Positions 1 to 5,619 of a stretch of 7,896 bases of DNA are shown piece by piece. The translations under genes were made by a program, and so were the position numbers. Numbering within the stretch: position 1 is the stretch's first letter; every line of letters begins with the position of its first letter. The notes beneath the pieces were generated by a model. The model saw only the letters and a program-made list of their open reading frames with translations, was not told the origin of the DNA and did not search any database. This stretch comes from Candidatus Kaiserbacteria bacterium CG_4_10_14_0_2_um_filter_50_16. GTDB lineage: Bacteria; Patescibacteriota; Minisyncoccia; Phycocordibacterales; Phycocordibacteraceae. The stretch is from positions 18,022 through 25,917 of the forward strand of contig PFPP01000035.1 of assembly GCA_002793115.1 (NCBI GenBank). Direction: 5' to 3'.

Positions 1-213
1 CGCCAGTTTAGTAGCGGCTATGTCATCAACAAGGTTGCTGATGACAAAGAACAATGGTATCCCCCCGAGGATGAGCAGGATGTCCCACGGAGTCAGCCAT
101 GCACTGAATCCTTTCCCGATCGGCGCGACGATTGCACCAAAAAGGAAGGTGGTGAAAGCCAACCAAACCAATGCAACAATTGTTTCGCTGGTTTCGTTCC
201 CATTTTCTTCTTC
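1..213 (-). CDS. N-terminal part of an unrecognised membrane protein, start codon unclear, runs off the window
   Basis: I do not recognise the family. The frame that looks real reads about 71 codons to the window edge. It has a short acidic/polar N-terminus (EEENGNETSET) and a first hydrophobic segment at about 175-130 (IVALVWLAFTTFLFGAIV). A short linker (APIGKGFSAWLTPWD) precedes a second hydrophobic segment at about 75-35 (ILLILGGIPLFFVISNLV), and the read ends in DDIAATKLA. This suggests at least two membrane helices. A perfect AGGAGG sits at 228-223, but this frame has no ATG, GTG, TTG or CTG downstream of it until a TTG at 171-169. The nearby CTG (215-213) and ATG (203-201) lie in another frame that stops after about 35 codons from the ATG. 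One extra A in the AAAA run at 207-204 would join CTG to the membrane frame, giving (M)KKKNGNETSETIV. So either the start is non-standard, there is a frameshift or sequence error, or translation begins at the internal TTG. The upper end given is only the approximate start region. Confidence 0.55.
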
Positions 214-215
214 AG

Positions 216-232
216 AAAAAGACCTCCTTTTT
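216..232 (-). promoter_or_regulatory. Strong Shine-Dalgarno inside a small inverted repeat
   Basis: The minus strand carries AGGAGG at 228-223. Its core GAGGT (226-222) is the loop of a perfect 6-bp inverted repeat, AAAAAG at 232-227 and CTTTTT at 221-216. It is the only textbook Shine-Dalgarno I can find upstream of any gene in the window. The stem is all A-U apart from one G-C pair, so it would be weak, leaving the site mostly open or temperature-sensitive. It lies upstream of the left-edge membrane protein and, with the stem at 234-256, forms most of that gene's leader. Confidence 0.5.
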
Positions 233-233
233 T

Positions 234-256
234 AAGTGAGCCCCATTGGCTCACTT
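234..256 (-). other. Perfect 9-bp hairpin in the 5' leader of the left-edge gene
   Basis: AAGTGAGCC and GGCTCACTT are perfect inverted arms (234-242 and 248-256) around a 5-nt loop. On the minus strand the stem is followed by an A run, and on the plus strand it is preceded by a T run. Neither strand has the stem-then-T order of an intrinsic terminator. It falls just after the predicted start of the transcript from the promoter at 267-296 and a few bases before the AGGAGG. A 5'-end stabilising stem or a regulatory leader element is the most natural reading; a protein-binding operator is the alternative. Confidence 0.55.
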
Positions 257-266
257 CCCGCTATTA

Positions 267-296
267 AATATACTACTCAAATAGTATATTTGTCAA
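267..296 (-). promoter_or_regulatory. Sigma70-type promoter for the left-edge gene, overlapping the pgk stop codon
   Basis: On the minus strand a perfect TTGACA (-35) is at 296-291 and TATATT (-10) at 272-267, with an 18-nt spacer. The -35 box lies within the last codons of pgk (A-L-D-K) and the pgk stop is inside the spacer. The expected transcript start is near 260, just before the hairpin. This is the closest match to the sigma70 consensus that I found in the window. It implies that the downstream membrane protein gene is transcribed separately from the pilus/glycolysis run. Confidence 0.6.
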
Positions 297-1365
297 GTGC
301 CTCGATGCCGGGGAGGGTACCTTTCGCGAGGAAATCGAGCATGGCGCCGCCGCCGGTAGAGACGAATGAGAAATGCGGCAAGAGACCGAGATTTTCTATG
401 GCGGCAACAGTGTCGCCACCGCCGATGATTGAATGAGAACTCGAATTCGCAACTGCGTATGCAAAAGCGTCGGTCGCGTCAACAAATCCATTTTCATAAT
501 TTCCCAAGGGGCCGTTCCAGAGAATAGTTTTCGCCTTTTGCGCAAGATTGGCCAAAAGAGCTATCGTGCCCGGACCTTGATCGAGGATTTGGTCATTTTT
601 AGTGACAGAATCAATCGGCAACACAAGCTTCGGATTAGCGAGAAGATTCTTGACACGAGCTGGATCGGCGATCGAGACAATTGATTCCCCCACTTCTTGC
701 CCCGATGCCTTGAGGAAATCGTTAGCGAGTGCACCGCCGACGAACACTTTGTCGTACTTCTCCAGAAGCATCGCAAGCACTGGTTCTTTCGTGCTGAACT
801 TCGCTCCGCCGATGACAGCAAGCGAGGGATGTGTTGGCGTGAGCGCCTGCAAAAGTCCCTGGATTTCTTCCTCGAGAAGCAATCCTGCATAGCTCGGCAA
901 AAGTTCCGGGATGCTGACGATCGAGGCGTGTGCGCGGTGGCATGTGTCGAATGAATCTTGGACAAACACATCAGCGAGCGCTGCGAGCTCGCGCGCGAAT
1001 GCCAGATCGTTTCCCCGTTCGCCCCTGTCACGGCGCAGATTTTCCAATACTAAAACGTGTCCTGGCGATAGGTCGCGAATCGCCGCGCGCACACGTTCCC
1101 CGATACTCTCGTCGAAAAACGAGACATCTTGAATAAGTCCGCCAAGAGCACGCGCGACCGGCTCGAGCGTCTCAGTCCCCTTTTCTCCACTATGGCCTAT
1201 AAGCACGACTTTCGCTCCTCGCTCGGCAAGGAACCGTATCGTCGGCACCGCCCGTCGCAGGCGGTAGTTATTCACCACGCATCCGTTTTCGACTGGTACA
1301 TTCAGCGCCGCGCGCACGAGTATCGGAATGTTTTCGAATAATCGGATGTCGCGTATGGTGCGCAT
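277..1365 (-). CDS. pgk: Phosphoglycerate kinase, short variant
   Basis: Cytoplasmic glycolytic enzyme that transfers phosphate between 1,3-bisphosphoglycerate and ADP to give 3-phosphoglycerate and ATP. At 362 aa it is shorter than the usual 390-415. Family motifs in order: substrate loop RAALNVP (18-24), YRLRRAVPTI with the catalytic Arg at 35, IGHSGEKG (56-63), LENLR with Arg111, CHRAHAS with Arg144, GGAKFSTK with Lys189 and Lys193, WNGPLGNYE (283-291), GGGDT (316-320) and STGGGA (336-341). Two substrate-site positions differ: the Asp of the usual DFNVP is Ala20, and the Arg of the usual SHLGRPKG is Glu61. A loop of the nucleotide domain is shortened around 250-264, where families usually carry about 20-30 more residues before the 'DIGP' motif (here DQGP). 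The other catalytic residues remain, so it is probably active and lineage-adapted. The ATG is 2 nt after the tpiA stop, with no Shine-Dalgarno, which suggests coupled translation. Confidence 0.93.
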   Translation of the reverse strand: MRTIRDIRLFENIPILVRAALNVPVENGCVVNNYRLRRAVPTIRFLAERGAKVVLIGHSGEKGTETLEPVARALGGLIQDVSFFDESIGERVRAAIRDLSPGHVLVLENLRRDRGERGNDLAFARELAALADVFVQDSFDTCHRAHASIVSIPELLPSYAGLLLEEEIQGLLQALTPTHPSLAVIGGAKFSTKEPVLAMLLEKYDKVFVGGALANDFLKASGQEVGESIVSIADPARVKNLLANPKLVLPIDSVTKNDQILDQGPGTIALLANLAQKAKTILWNGPLGNYENGFVDATDAFAYAVANSSSHSIIGGGDTVAAIENLGLLPHFSFVSTGGGAMLDFLAKGTLPGIEALDKYTI

Positions 1366-1367
1366 TG

Positions 1368-2111
1368 TTATACCAATTGTTTTACGAGTAATGAAAAGAG
1401 AGTTGGATCAACCGATGCATGCCCGATGAGGAACCCGTCAATGCTCGAATTCGCGGCGAGCATGCGGATATTTTCCGGTTCGACTGAGCCGCCGTAGAGA
1501 ACGAGCGAGCGGGAAGAATTCTTTCCCGGCAGAAGTTCCGCCAGTACTTTACGGATGTAAAGCGTCATCTCGGCGAGATCGTTCGATCCGATGGCAAATG
1601 CGGCATCCTTCCCGATTGCCCAGATTGGTTCGTAGGCGACAATGACTTTCGTGCGTTCCTTCGGTGCGAGCGGTTCCATCGCGAGAGTCAATGCTTCGCG
1701 CACGACAGCGAGATAATGGCCTTCACCATCGCGCTCGTGTTCGCCGATACAGAGAACTGGAATAATTCCGTGAGCAAACACCCGTACAAGTTTCTCGGCG
1801 ATAATCGCATCGGTATCACCTGCGGAGCGACGCTCGGAGTGTCCGATGATAGCATAGGTCACGCCCGCCGCCGCATATGCCGCCGCCGTCACTTCGCCGG
1901 TCTTAGCGCCTCCTGTCGTTACCGAAATATCCTGTGCGGAAAAAGCGACGTCTGATTTATTTCTCGACGCAAGCATCCCTAAGAAGGGGGCGGGCGGCGC
2001 GAGCACAATTTTGACGCCGGTCATGCGCGCGAGCCGCTTACCCGTCGCAAAAAGCTTCTTCGCTTTCGCAAGATCTTCAATATATGCCTTCCAGTTGGCG
2101 ACAATGAGCAT
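1368..2111 (-). CDS. tpiA: Triosephosphate isomerase
   Basis: Interconverts dihydroxyacetone phosphate and glyceraldehyde 3-phosphate in glycolysis, in the cytoplasm, normally as a dimer. The 247 aa length is typical. All catalytic residues are present: Asn6 and Lys8 in ANWK, His91 and Glu93 in GHSERR, Cys121 in VLCIGE, and the base Glu161 in AYEPIWAIG. Phosphate-binding loops are YGGSV (206-210) and GFLIGHAS (226-233). Loop 6 reads WAIGKDAAFAIGSND, with the usual TG(K/R)xAT tip replaced, and one Gly of the second phosphate loop is His231. I chose the ATG at 2111 because family members start a few residues before the NWK motif; the longer open frame upstream (to 2201) overlaps the preceding gene and is not family-like. 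It lies 34 nt after the pilX-like gene and 2 nt before pgk. There is no Shine-Dalgarno, and a likely promoter -10 lies 6 nt before the ATG. Confidence 0.95.
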   Translation of the reverse strand: MLIVANWKAYIEDLAKAKKLFATGKRLARMTGVKIVLAPPAPFLGMLASRNKSDVAFSAQDISVTTGGAKTGEVTAAAYAAAGVTYAIIGHSERRSAGDTDAIIAEKLVRVFAHGIIPVLCIGEHERDGEGHYLAVVREALTLAMEPLAPKERTKVIVAYEPIWAIGKDAAFAIGSNDLAEMTLYIRKVLAELLPGKNSSRSLVLYGGSVEPENIRMLAANSSIDGFLIGHASVDPTLFSLLVKQLV

Positions 2112-2117
2112 ACAGAT

Positions 2118-2126
2118 ATGATACCA
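2118..2126 (-). promoter_or_regulatory. Extended -10 element directly upstream of tpiA (possible leaderless transcript)
   Basis: In the 34-nt gap before tpiA the minus strand reads TGG-TATCAT, an extended -10 (TGn plus a 5/6 match to TATAAT). Exactly 6 nt (ATCTGT) then separate it from the ATG, so transcription would start at or within a base or two of the start codon. A TGGACA at 2143-2138 resembles a -35 box, but its 14-nt spacing is too short, so the TGn motif would have to do the work. This would let tpiA-pgk be expressed independently of the pilus genes. Confidence 0.4.
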
Positions 2127-2145
2127 GGCCGTGCGTCTGTCCAGA

Positions 2146-3435
2146 TCAGCGTGAGATCGAGTACGTGCGCGGCACGACAGCCCACGATCCTCCGGGGCCA
2201 TTCGAGAAACTTTGGCTTTGTAAACCGCTTAAGTATGTGATAGTTGCGTTATTGCCGAGCGAAAGTCGGTATGCGGTGACTTCATTCGCACCCGCGTTAT
2301 TACTGACAGAAATTGTGCCTCTTGATGCGTAGAGAATGACGCTATTGGAATTATTGTTCATGGCAATTGCGGTCGGACCGGAATTGGTGCTGAGAACCAT
2401 GGGATAACTTCCAGCGCTGCCGTTACCTGAAACGGTCATATTATTCGAAAGCGTAACAACACCCTCCGTCGCCTCACTTCCCGGAACATCCGCGATTATG
2501 ATTGCCCCGGCGTTTCCCGTCGTTGGAGAAACCGTAAGCCCGGAATTATTTGCGAATGTAACATTACCCCTTACCCACACGACACCGCTGAGTGTAAGGG
2601 TGGCGCCTATGCCCACCGTGAGGTTGCCGTCTATTTCTTGTGGGCCGAATGTTTTTGCGCCGCTCACGGTATAAGGTCCGGCAGTGACTCCTCCGGCAGT
2701 AGCAATCGCTTCCCACGCGCTTACCTGTGCGTCTGAAATAGGCATAGCCACCGCCTGCACGTCGGCGCTACCCGGATGTTGCGTGCCCCCTACCGCACAG
2801 CCAGAAATACTCTGATAGAAAGCGTCTCCGCCAATCGTGCAGCTCGAAAGCGAGTGCGCCCATGCTGTACCGTTTACCGTGATACCGCTGAGCGAAGTCG
2901 CCGGCGTTCCACTCGCAACGGTAGCGTCTCCAGTAATGGTGCCGCTACCGGAGACGTTGCCATTTGAGAAAAGATTGCCGATTATTTCAGAACCATTGTT
3001 CATGTTCGCGCCGCCTACGCCTACCTGCACGCCATAGTGGAAAGAGACCATCGAGGAATTGATATTGGCGAGCACGGTCACCGTCTTGGTCGCCACTGGA
3101 TTCGTTGCATTCGGGACAGACCCAGTAACCGTCAGGCGTTTGGTATTCGTATTTACATTTGAAACGGTGGCGGTGTAAGCGCCACTTCCGAGAGCCGTGT
3201 TCATCTCGCCGGCGTAATTCGGATCCTGATTCAGTTGATATATTGCCTCATCCACGCCGGCCTCGGCGATAGAAAGCGCCTGCGCGCTCGCGATGTCGTA
3301 CCGCGCGCTTCGCGCAGAGATTGTCACAAAGTTCAGGTACGCAGCAGCAACGGTAAAAAAGATGCCGAGAAAAACAAGTGCCAGAATCAGCACATATCCT
3401 CGATGAGGTGTAGGAATGAAGTGGATGCGATGCAT
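2146..3435 (-). CDS. PilX/GspK-like minor pilin with a repetitive beta-rich C-terminal domain
   Basis: A 429 aa envelope protein, probably the large minor pseudopilin of the pilus. The N-terminus is basic (HRIHFIPTPHRG) followed by GY and a hydrophobic helix at about 14-36 (YVLILALVFLGIFFTVAA). Cleavage after Gly13 is plausible. The mature residue 5 is Leu rather than Glu, as in GspK/PilX proteins. AEAGVDEAIYQLN (58-70) is the usual PilX 'AEAG' segment after the helix. Residues from about 140 onward are rich in Gly, Asn, Ser and Thr, with recurring short strands such as NNGSEIIGNL, NNSGLTV, NNMTVSGNG and NNATITYLSG. This is consistent with a parallel beta-helix or beta-solenoid head. Cys199 and Cys213 could form a disulfide. 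I chose the ATG at 3435 because the frame upstream of it overlaps the preceding gene; the start is 10 nt after that gene's stop. There is no Shine-Dalgarno. The exact domain name is not certain. Confidence 0.8.
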   Translation of the reverse strand: MHRIHFIPTPHRGYVLILALVFLGIFFTVAAAYLNFVTISARSARYDIASAQALSIAEAGVDEAIYQLNQDPNYAGEMNTALGSGAYTATVSNVNTNTKRLTVTGSVPNATNPVATKTVTVLANINSSMVSFHYGVQVGVGGANMNNGSEIIGNLFSNGNVSGSGTITGDATVASGTPATSLSGITVNGTAWAHSLSSCTIGGDAFYQSISGCAVGGTQHPGSADVQAVAMPISDAQVSAWEAIATAGGVTAGPYTVSGAKTFGPQEIDGNLTVGIGATLTLSGVVWVRGNVTFANNSGLTVSPTTGNAGAIIIADVPGSEATEGVVTLSNNMTVSGNGSAGSYPMVLSTNSGPTAIAMNNNSNSVILYASRGTISVSNNAGANEVTAYRLSLGNNATITYLSGLQSQSFSNGPGGSWAVVPRTYSISR

Positions 3436-3445
3436 ACGGGATGAA

Positions 3446-4018
3446 TTAATAATTACGTAATCGGACGTATTCCCGCAGATGATAGGAAAGAACATTCTGC
3501 TTTACCTGAGTTCGTGTCTGCACGTCGACCGTTATAGCACTTACCCTAGGGAAATCAGAATTGTTATAGATAAACGTCAGCGTCTGTACAGTGGAGCCCA
3601 ACCGTTTTGTGCCAGAAGTACGAGAACTCAAATCATACGCTTCAAGATGGCGATACACGTCCGTTCCGACGAGATAAAACCTCGCATAGTCGTATGTATT
3701 CGCGATAACATTTCCGGAGTTGTCGATGGAAGGGATCTCGAGGATAAGCTCGGTTGCAGAGGAGGTGTGAGGTACACCTGAAAAAGTATGCATCTGAAGT
3801 ACCGCATCAGCCGGAAGTGCTAGTGATTCAATCTCGCGCATAACAGCGCTCGCTGAGCCGGACGATTGTGCGAGTGTCTGTTCATACACTACAGTCGTAT
3901 TGAAATTATAGATCAAGAGACCAAGGACGATCATCATACTGGTGCCAAGTGCAACGACAATTATCGTCTCGACGAGAGTAAAAGCGCGCTGCCGTATTTG
4001 GAGGAGGGTGTATTTCAT
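3446..4018 (-). CDS. Prepilin-like protein, PilW/GspJ type
   Basis: A 190 aa type IV prepilin. The leader MKYTLLQIRQRA is followed by FTLVETIIVVALG, with Glu at mature position 5 (residue 17), and by a hydrophobic helix to about residue 37. The residue before the cut is Ala12 instead of the usual Gly, which prepilin peptidases generally tolerate. The globular part (about 45-190) is beta-rich, with segments such as TELILEIPSIDN, YDYARFYLVG and VQTLTFIYNN. This pattern, and the position between a GspI-like and a GspK-like gene, matches PilW/GspJ proteins; sequence alone gives only the prepilin class firmly. The ATG at 4018 overlaps the previous stop by 4 nt (ATGA), so translation is probably coupled. 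The open frame extends upstream to 4093, but that part overlaps the previous gene and would put a long tail before the signal. Confidence 0.85.
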   Translation of the reverse strand: MKYTLLQIRQRAFTLVETIIVVALGTSMMIVLGLLIYNFNTTVVYEQTLAQSSGSASAVMREIESLALPADAVLQMHTFSGVPHTSSATELILEIPSIDNSGNVIANTYDYARFYLVGTDVYRHLEAYDLSSRTSGTKRLGSTVQTLTFIYNNSDFPRVSAITVDVQTRTQVKQNVLSYHLREYVRLRNY

Positions 4019-4401
4019 GGAAGTCCGCCGGTTTGGGTGATAAGCGTTGAAAGCGAGACCGTGCTCGATGCGGCAGTGCCAGGATCTTTCCATATGACAT
4101 GTACGGTAACCTGTTTCGTTTTCTCATTATAAGCGTTTACGGTAAGCGTCGTTGTCGCTACCGGCGGAAGCGTACCCAAAAGACTGTTCGGGAACGAACC
4201 GCTTGACGGAAGCGCGGTATAGCCGCTTCCGCGCAGGTTTTCAAGTTCATTGCGGGCAATTGCAAGCGCAATGCCTTGATTTTTTGACGTTCTAACAAGC
4301 ACACCGCTCTGTATAATTGCCTGGAGCAAAAGCAATGTAACACCTACAAAGAAGATCGAAATAATGATTTCAATAAGCGAAAATCCACGCGATGCGTTCA
4401 T
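4015..4401 (-). CDS. Prepilin-like protein, PilV/GspI type
   Basis: A 128 aa type IV prepilin with a very short leader, MNASRG, cleaved before FSLIEIIISIFFVGVTLLLL. Gly6 is at -1 and Glu11 at mature position 5, as expected for peptidase cleavage, methylation and assembly into a filament. After the helix comes ALAIARNELENLRG (about 45-58), the segment typical of GspI/PilV minor pilins. A short beta-rich region (VATTTLTVNAYNE, KQVTVHVIWKD) follows. The start is 1 nt after the pilC stop and the end overlaps the next gene by 4 nt. It probably acts in the minor-pilin complex that starts filament assembly. It could instead be a small major pilin, but the 'LExLR' motif favours the minor-pilin reading. 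Confidence 0.85.
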   Translation of the reverse strand: MNASRGFSLIEIIISIFFVGVTLLLLQAIIQSGVLVRTSKNQGIALAIARNELENLRGSGYTALPSSGSFPNSLLGTLPPVATTTLTVNAYNEKTKQVTVHVIWKDPGTAASSTVSLSTLITQTGGLP

Positions 4402-4402
4402 G

Positions 4403-5617
4403 TTAGAAAGCGGATGAGAGCGAATAAATCGGGGAAATCATAGAAACGGCGAAGATACCGACGAATGTGCCGATAAGGAGCATAAGTACTGGCTCGATGA
4501 TGGTCGAGAGATCTTTTGTCTTCTGCGCGACATCTCCCTCATAGAACTCTGCAATCTGTTTCAGCATATCCGCAACTTTTCCGGTCTCCTCTCCTACGGC
4601 GAGCATATCGCTCATCAGTATCGGGTAGAGTTTCTCGTGCGTGGCGAATGATGCGGAAAGTAACTCGCCTTTCTTCACGTGCTCTTCCGCCTCCCCAACC
4701 ACCTTCGCAAATGCGTTTGCCTGTACGACTTCCTTAGTTATAGAAAGTGCTTCGAGCACCGGTACACCGGAGGAGAGGAGCGAAGAGAGCGTGCGCGAAG
4801 CGCGCGCAGTATACGTTTCGCGTATGAGCTCATTTATGACCGGCAGGTGCAGAGCGGCCGAAAGCACCACGTCGCCTCCGAACTTTGAACGGACGAAAGT
4901 AGTGCTCCCCGCGACGAGTATGACGAGTGCGACGAGTACGAGTATGACATGAGCCACCATGAGGTTCGACAGGCCGACGATAATGCGAGTCGCGAGCGGC
5001 ACCTGTACGCCGAGCTGATCGAAAGTGCTGGTCAAGGTCGGCACGACATAGATGAGCATCAGGATACCGACGATGACAACGGCCGAGATGACGATAGAAG
5101 GATATATCATCGCACCTTTTATTTTGCGAATCAGTTCTTCCGAGCGTTCCATCTGAAGAGCGACGACCGTGAGCGCGTCAGAAAGCGAACCGGAATCCTC
5201 GCCAGCCCGCACCATCGCGATGAATAATTTGGAGAATACTTTTGGATAAGCGGCTAACGCCTCATGGAATGAAGATCCTTTCTTAATCGATTCGGAAAGC
5301 TCGGTGACAATCGTCTTTAGATACTTATTACCTGATTGCCGTTCAATAATCGAGAGCGATCGAGAAAGCGAGAGACCGGCGTTGAGCATTGCTGAAAGAC
5401 TTCTTGCCACTTGGATTATTTCAGAGTGCTTTATCCCAGTGCTGACGTTGAAGGAGAGCCATGCGGGGAACTTGAACGCACTTTCTCTTTCAGTAAGCTC
5501 GACGACGATTCCTCCTTCCTTCTGCACCTGTTCGTACACTGCGAAACGTGACGGCGCCTCGATGATACTCGTGGAATCCGGCATACCCTCTTTGCGTATC
5601 GTTGCGCGGAATTTCAT
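4403..5617 (-). CDS. pilC: Type IV pilus / type II secretion inner-membrane platform protein (PilC/GspF)
   Basis: The polytopic platform protein that the assembly ATPase turns or pushes to add pilin subunits. At 404 aa it is full length. A short N-terminal beta domain (1-50) precedes the first GspF domain (about 65-190). A second GspF domain spans about 270-395. The two repeats share the pattern ARSLSAML..G.S/V and M.RAGEDSGSL..AL versus LAVGEETGKVADML..IAEFYE. Membrane helices are at about 172-193 (YPSIVISAVVIVGILMLIYVVP), 218-240 and 373-395 (IIEPVLMLLIGTFVGIFAVSM), the usual three-helix layout. It starts 2 nt after pilB and has no Shine-Dalgarno, so it is probably translated in coupling with pilB. 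Confidence 0.94.
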   Translation of the reverse strand: MKFRATIRKEGMPDSTSIIEAPSRFAVYEQVQKEGGIVVELTERESAFKFPAWLSFNVSTGIKHSEIIQVARSLSAMLNAGLSLSRSLSIIERQSGNKYLKTIVTELSESIKKGSSFHEALAAYPKVFSKLFIAMVRAGEDSGSLSDALTVVALQMERSEELIRKIKGAMIYPSIVISAVVIVGILMLIYVVPTLTSTFDQLGVQVPLATRIIVGLSNLMVAHVILVLVALVILVAGSTTFVRSKFGGDVVLSAALHLPVINELIRETYTARASRTLSSLLSSGVPVLEALSITKEVVQANAFAKVVGEAEEHVKKGELLSASFATHEKLYPILMSDMLAVGEETGKVADMLKQIAEFYEGDVAQKTKDLSTIIEPVLMLLIGTFVGIFAVSMISPIYSLSSAF

Positions 5618-5619
5618 AG

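Noticed and set aside
234..256. Hairpin as an intrinsic terminator for pgk
   Set aside because: On the minus strand the stem is followed by A residues, not T residues, and on the plus strand the T run comes before the stem. Neither orientation fits.
561..1031. 156-codon minus-strand open frame in another frame within pgk
   Set aside because: Overlaps the well-supported pgk reading; the translation is rich in Ser/Arg/Cys with no recognisable domain.
2112..2201. Upstream extension of tpiA
   Set aside because: It would overlap the pilX-like gene and add 30 residues before the NWK motif, unlike any family member.
4949..5227. Plus-strand open frame antisense to pilC
   Set aside because: Low-complexity Asp/Arg/His translation opposite a gene with full family motifs.
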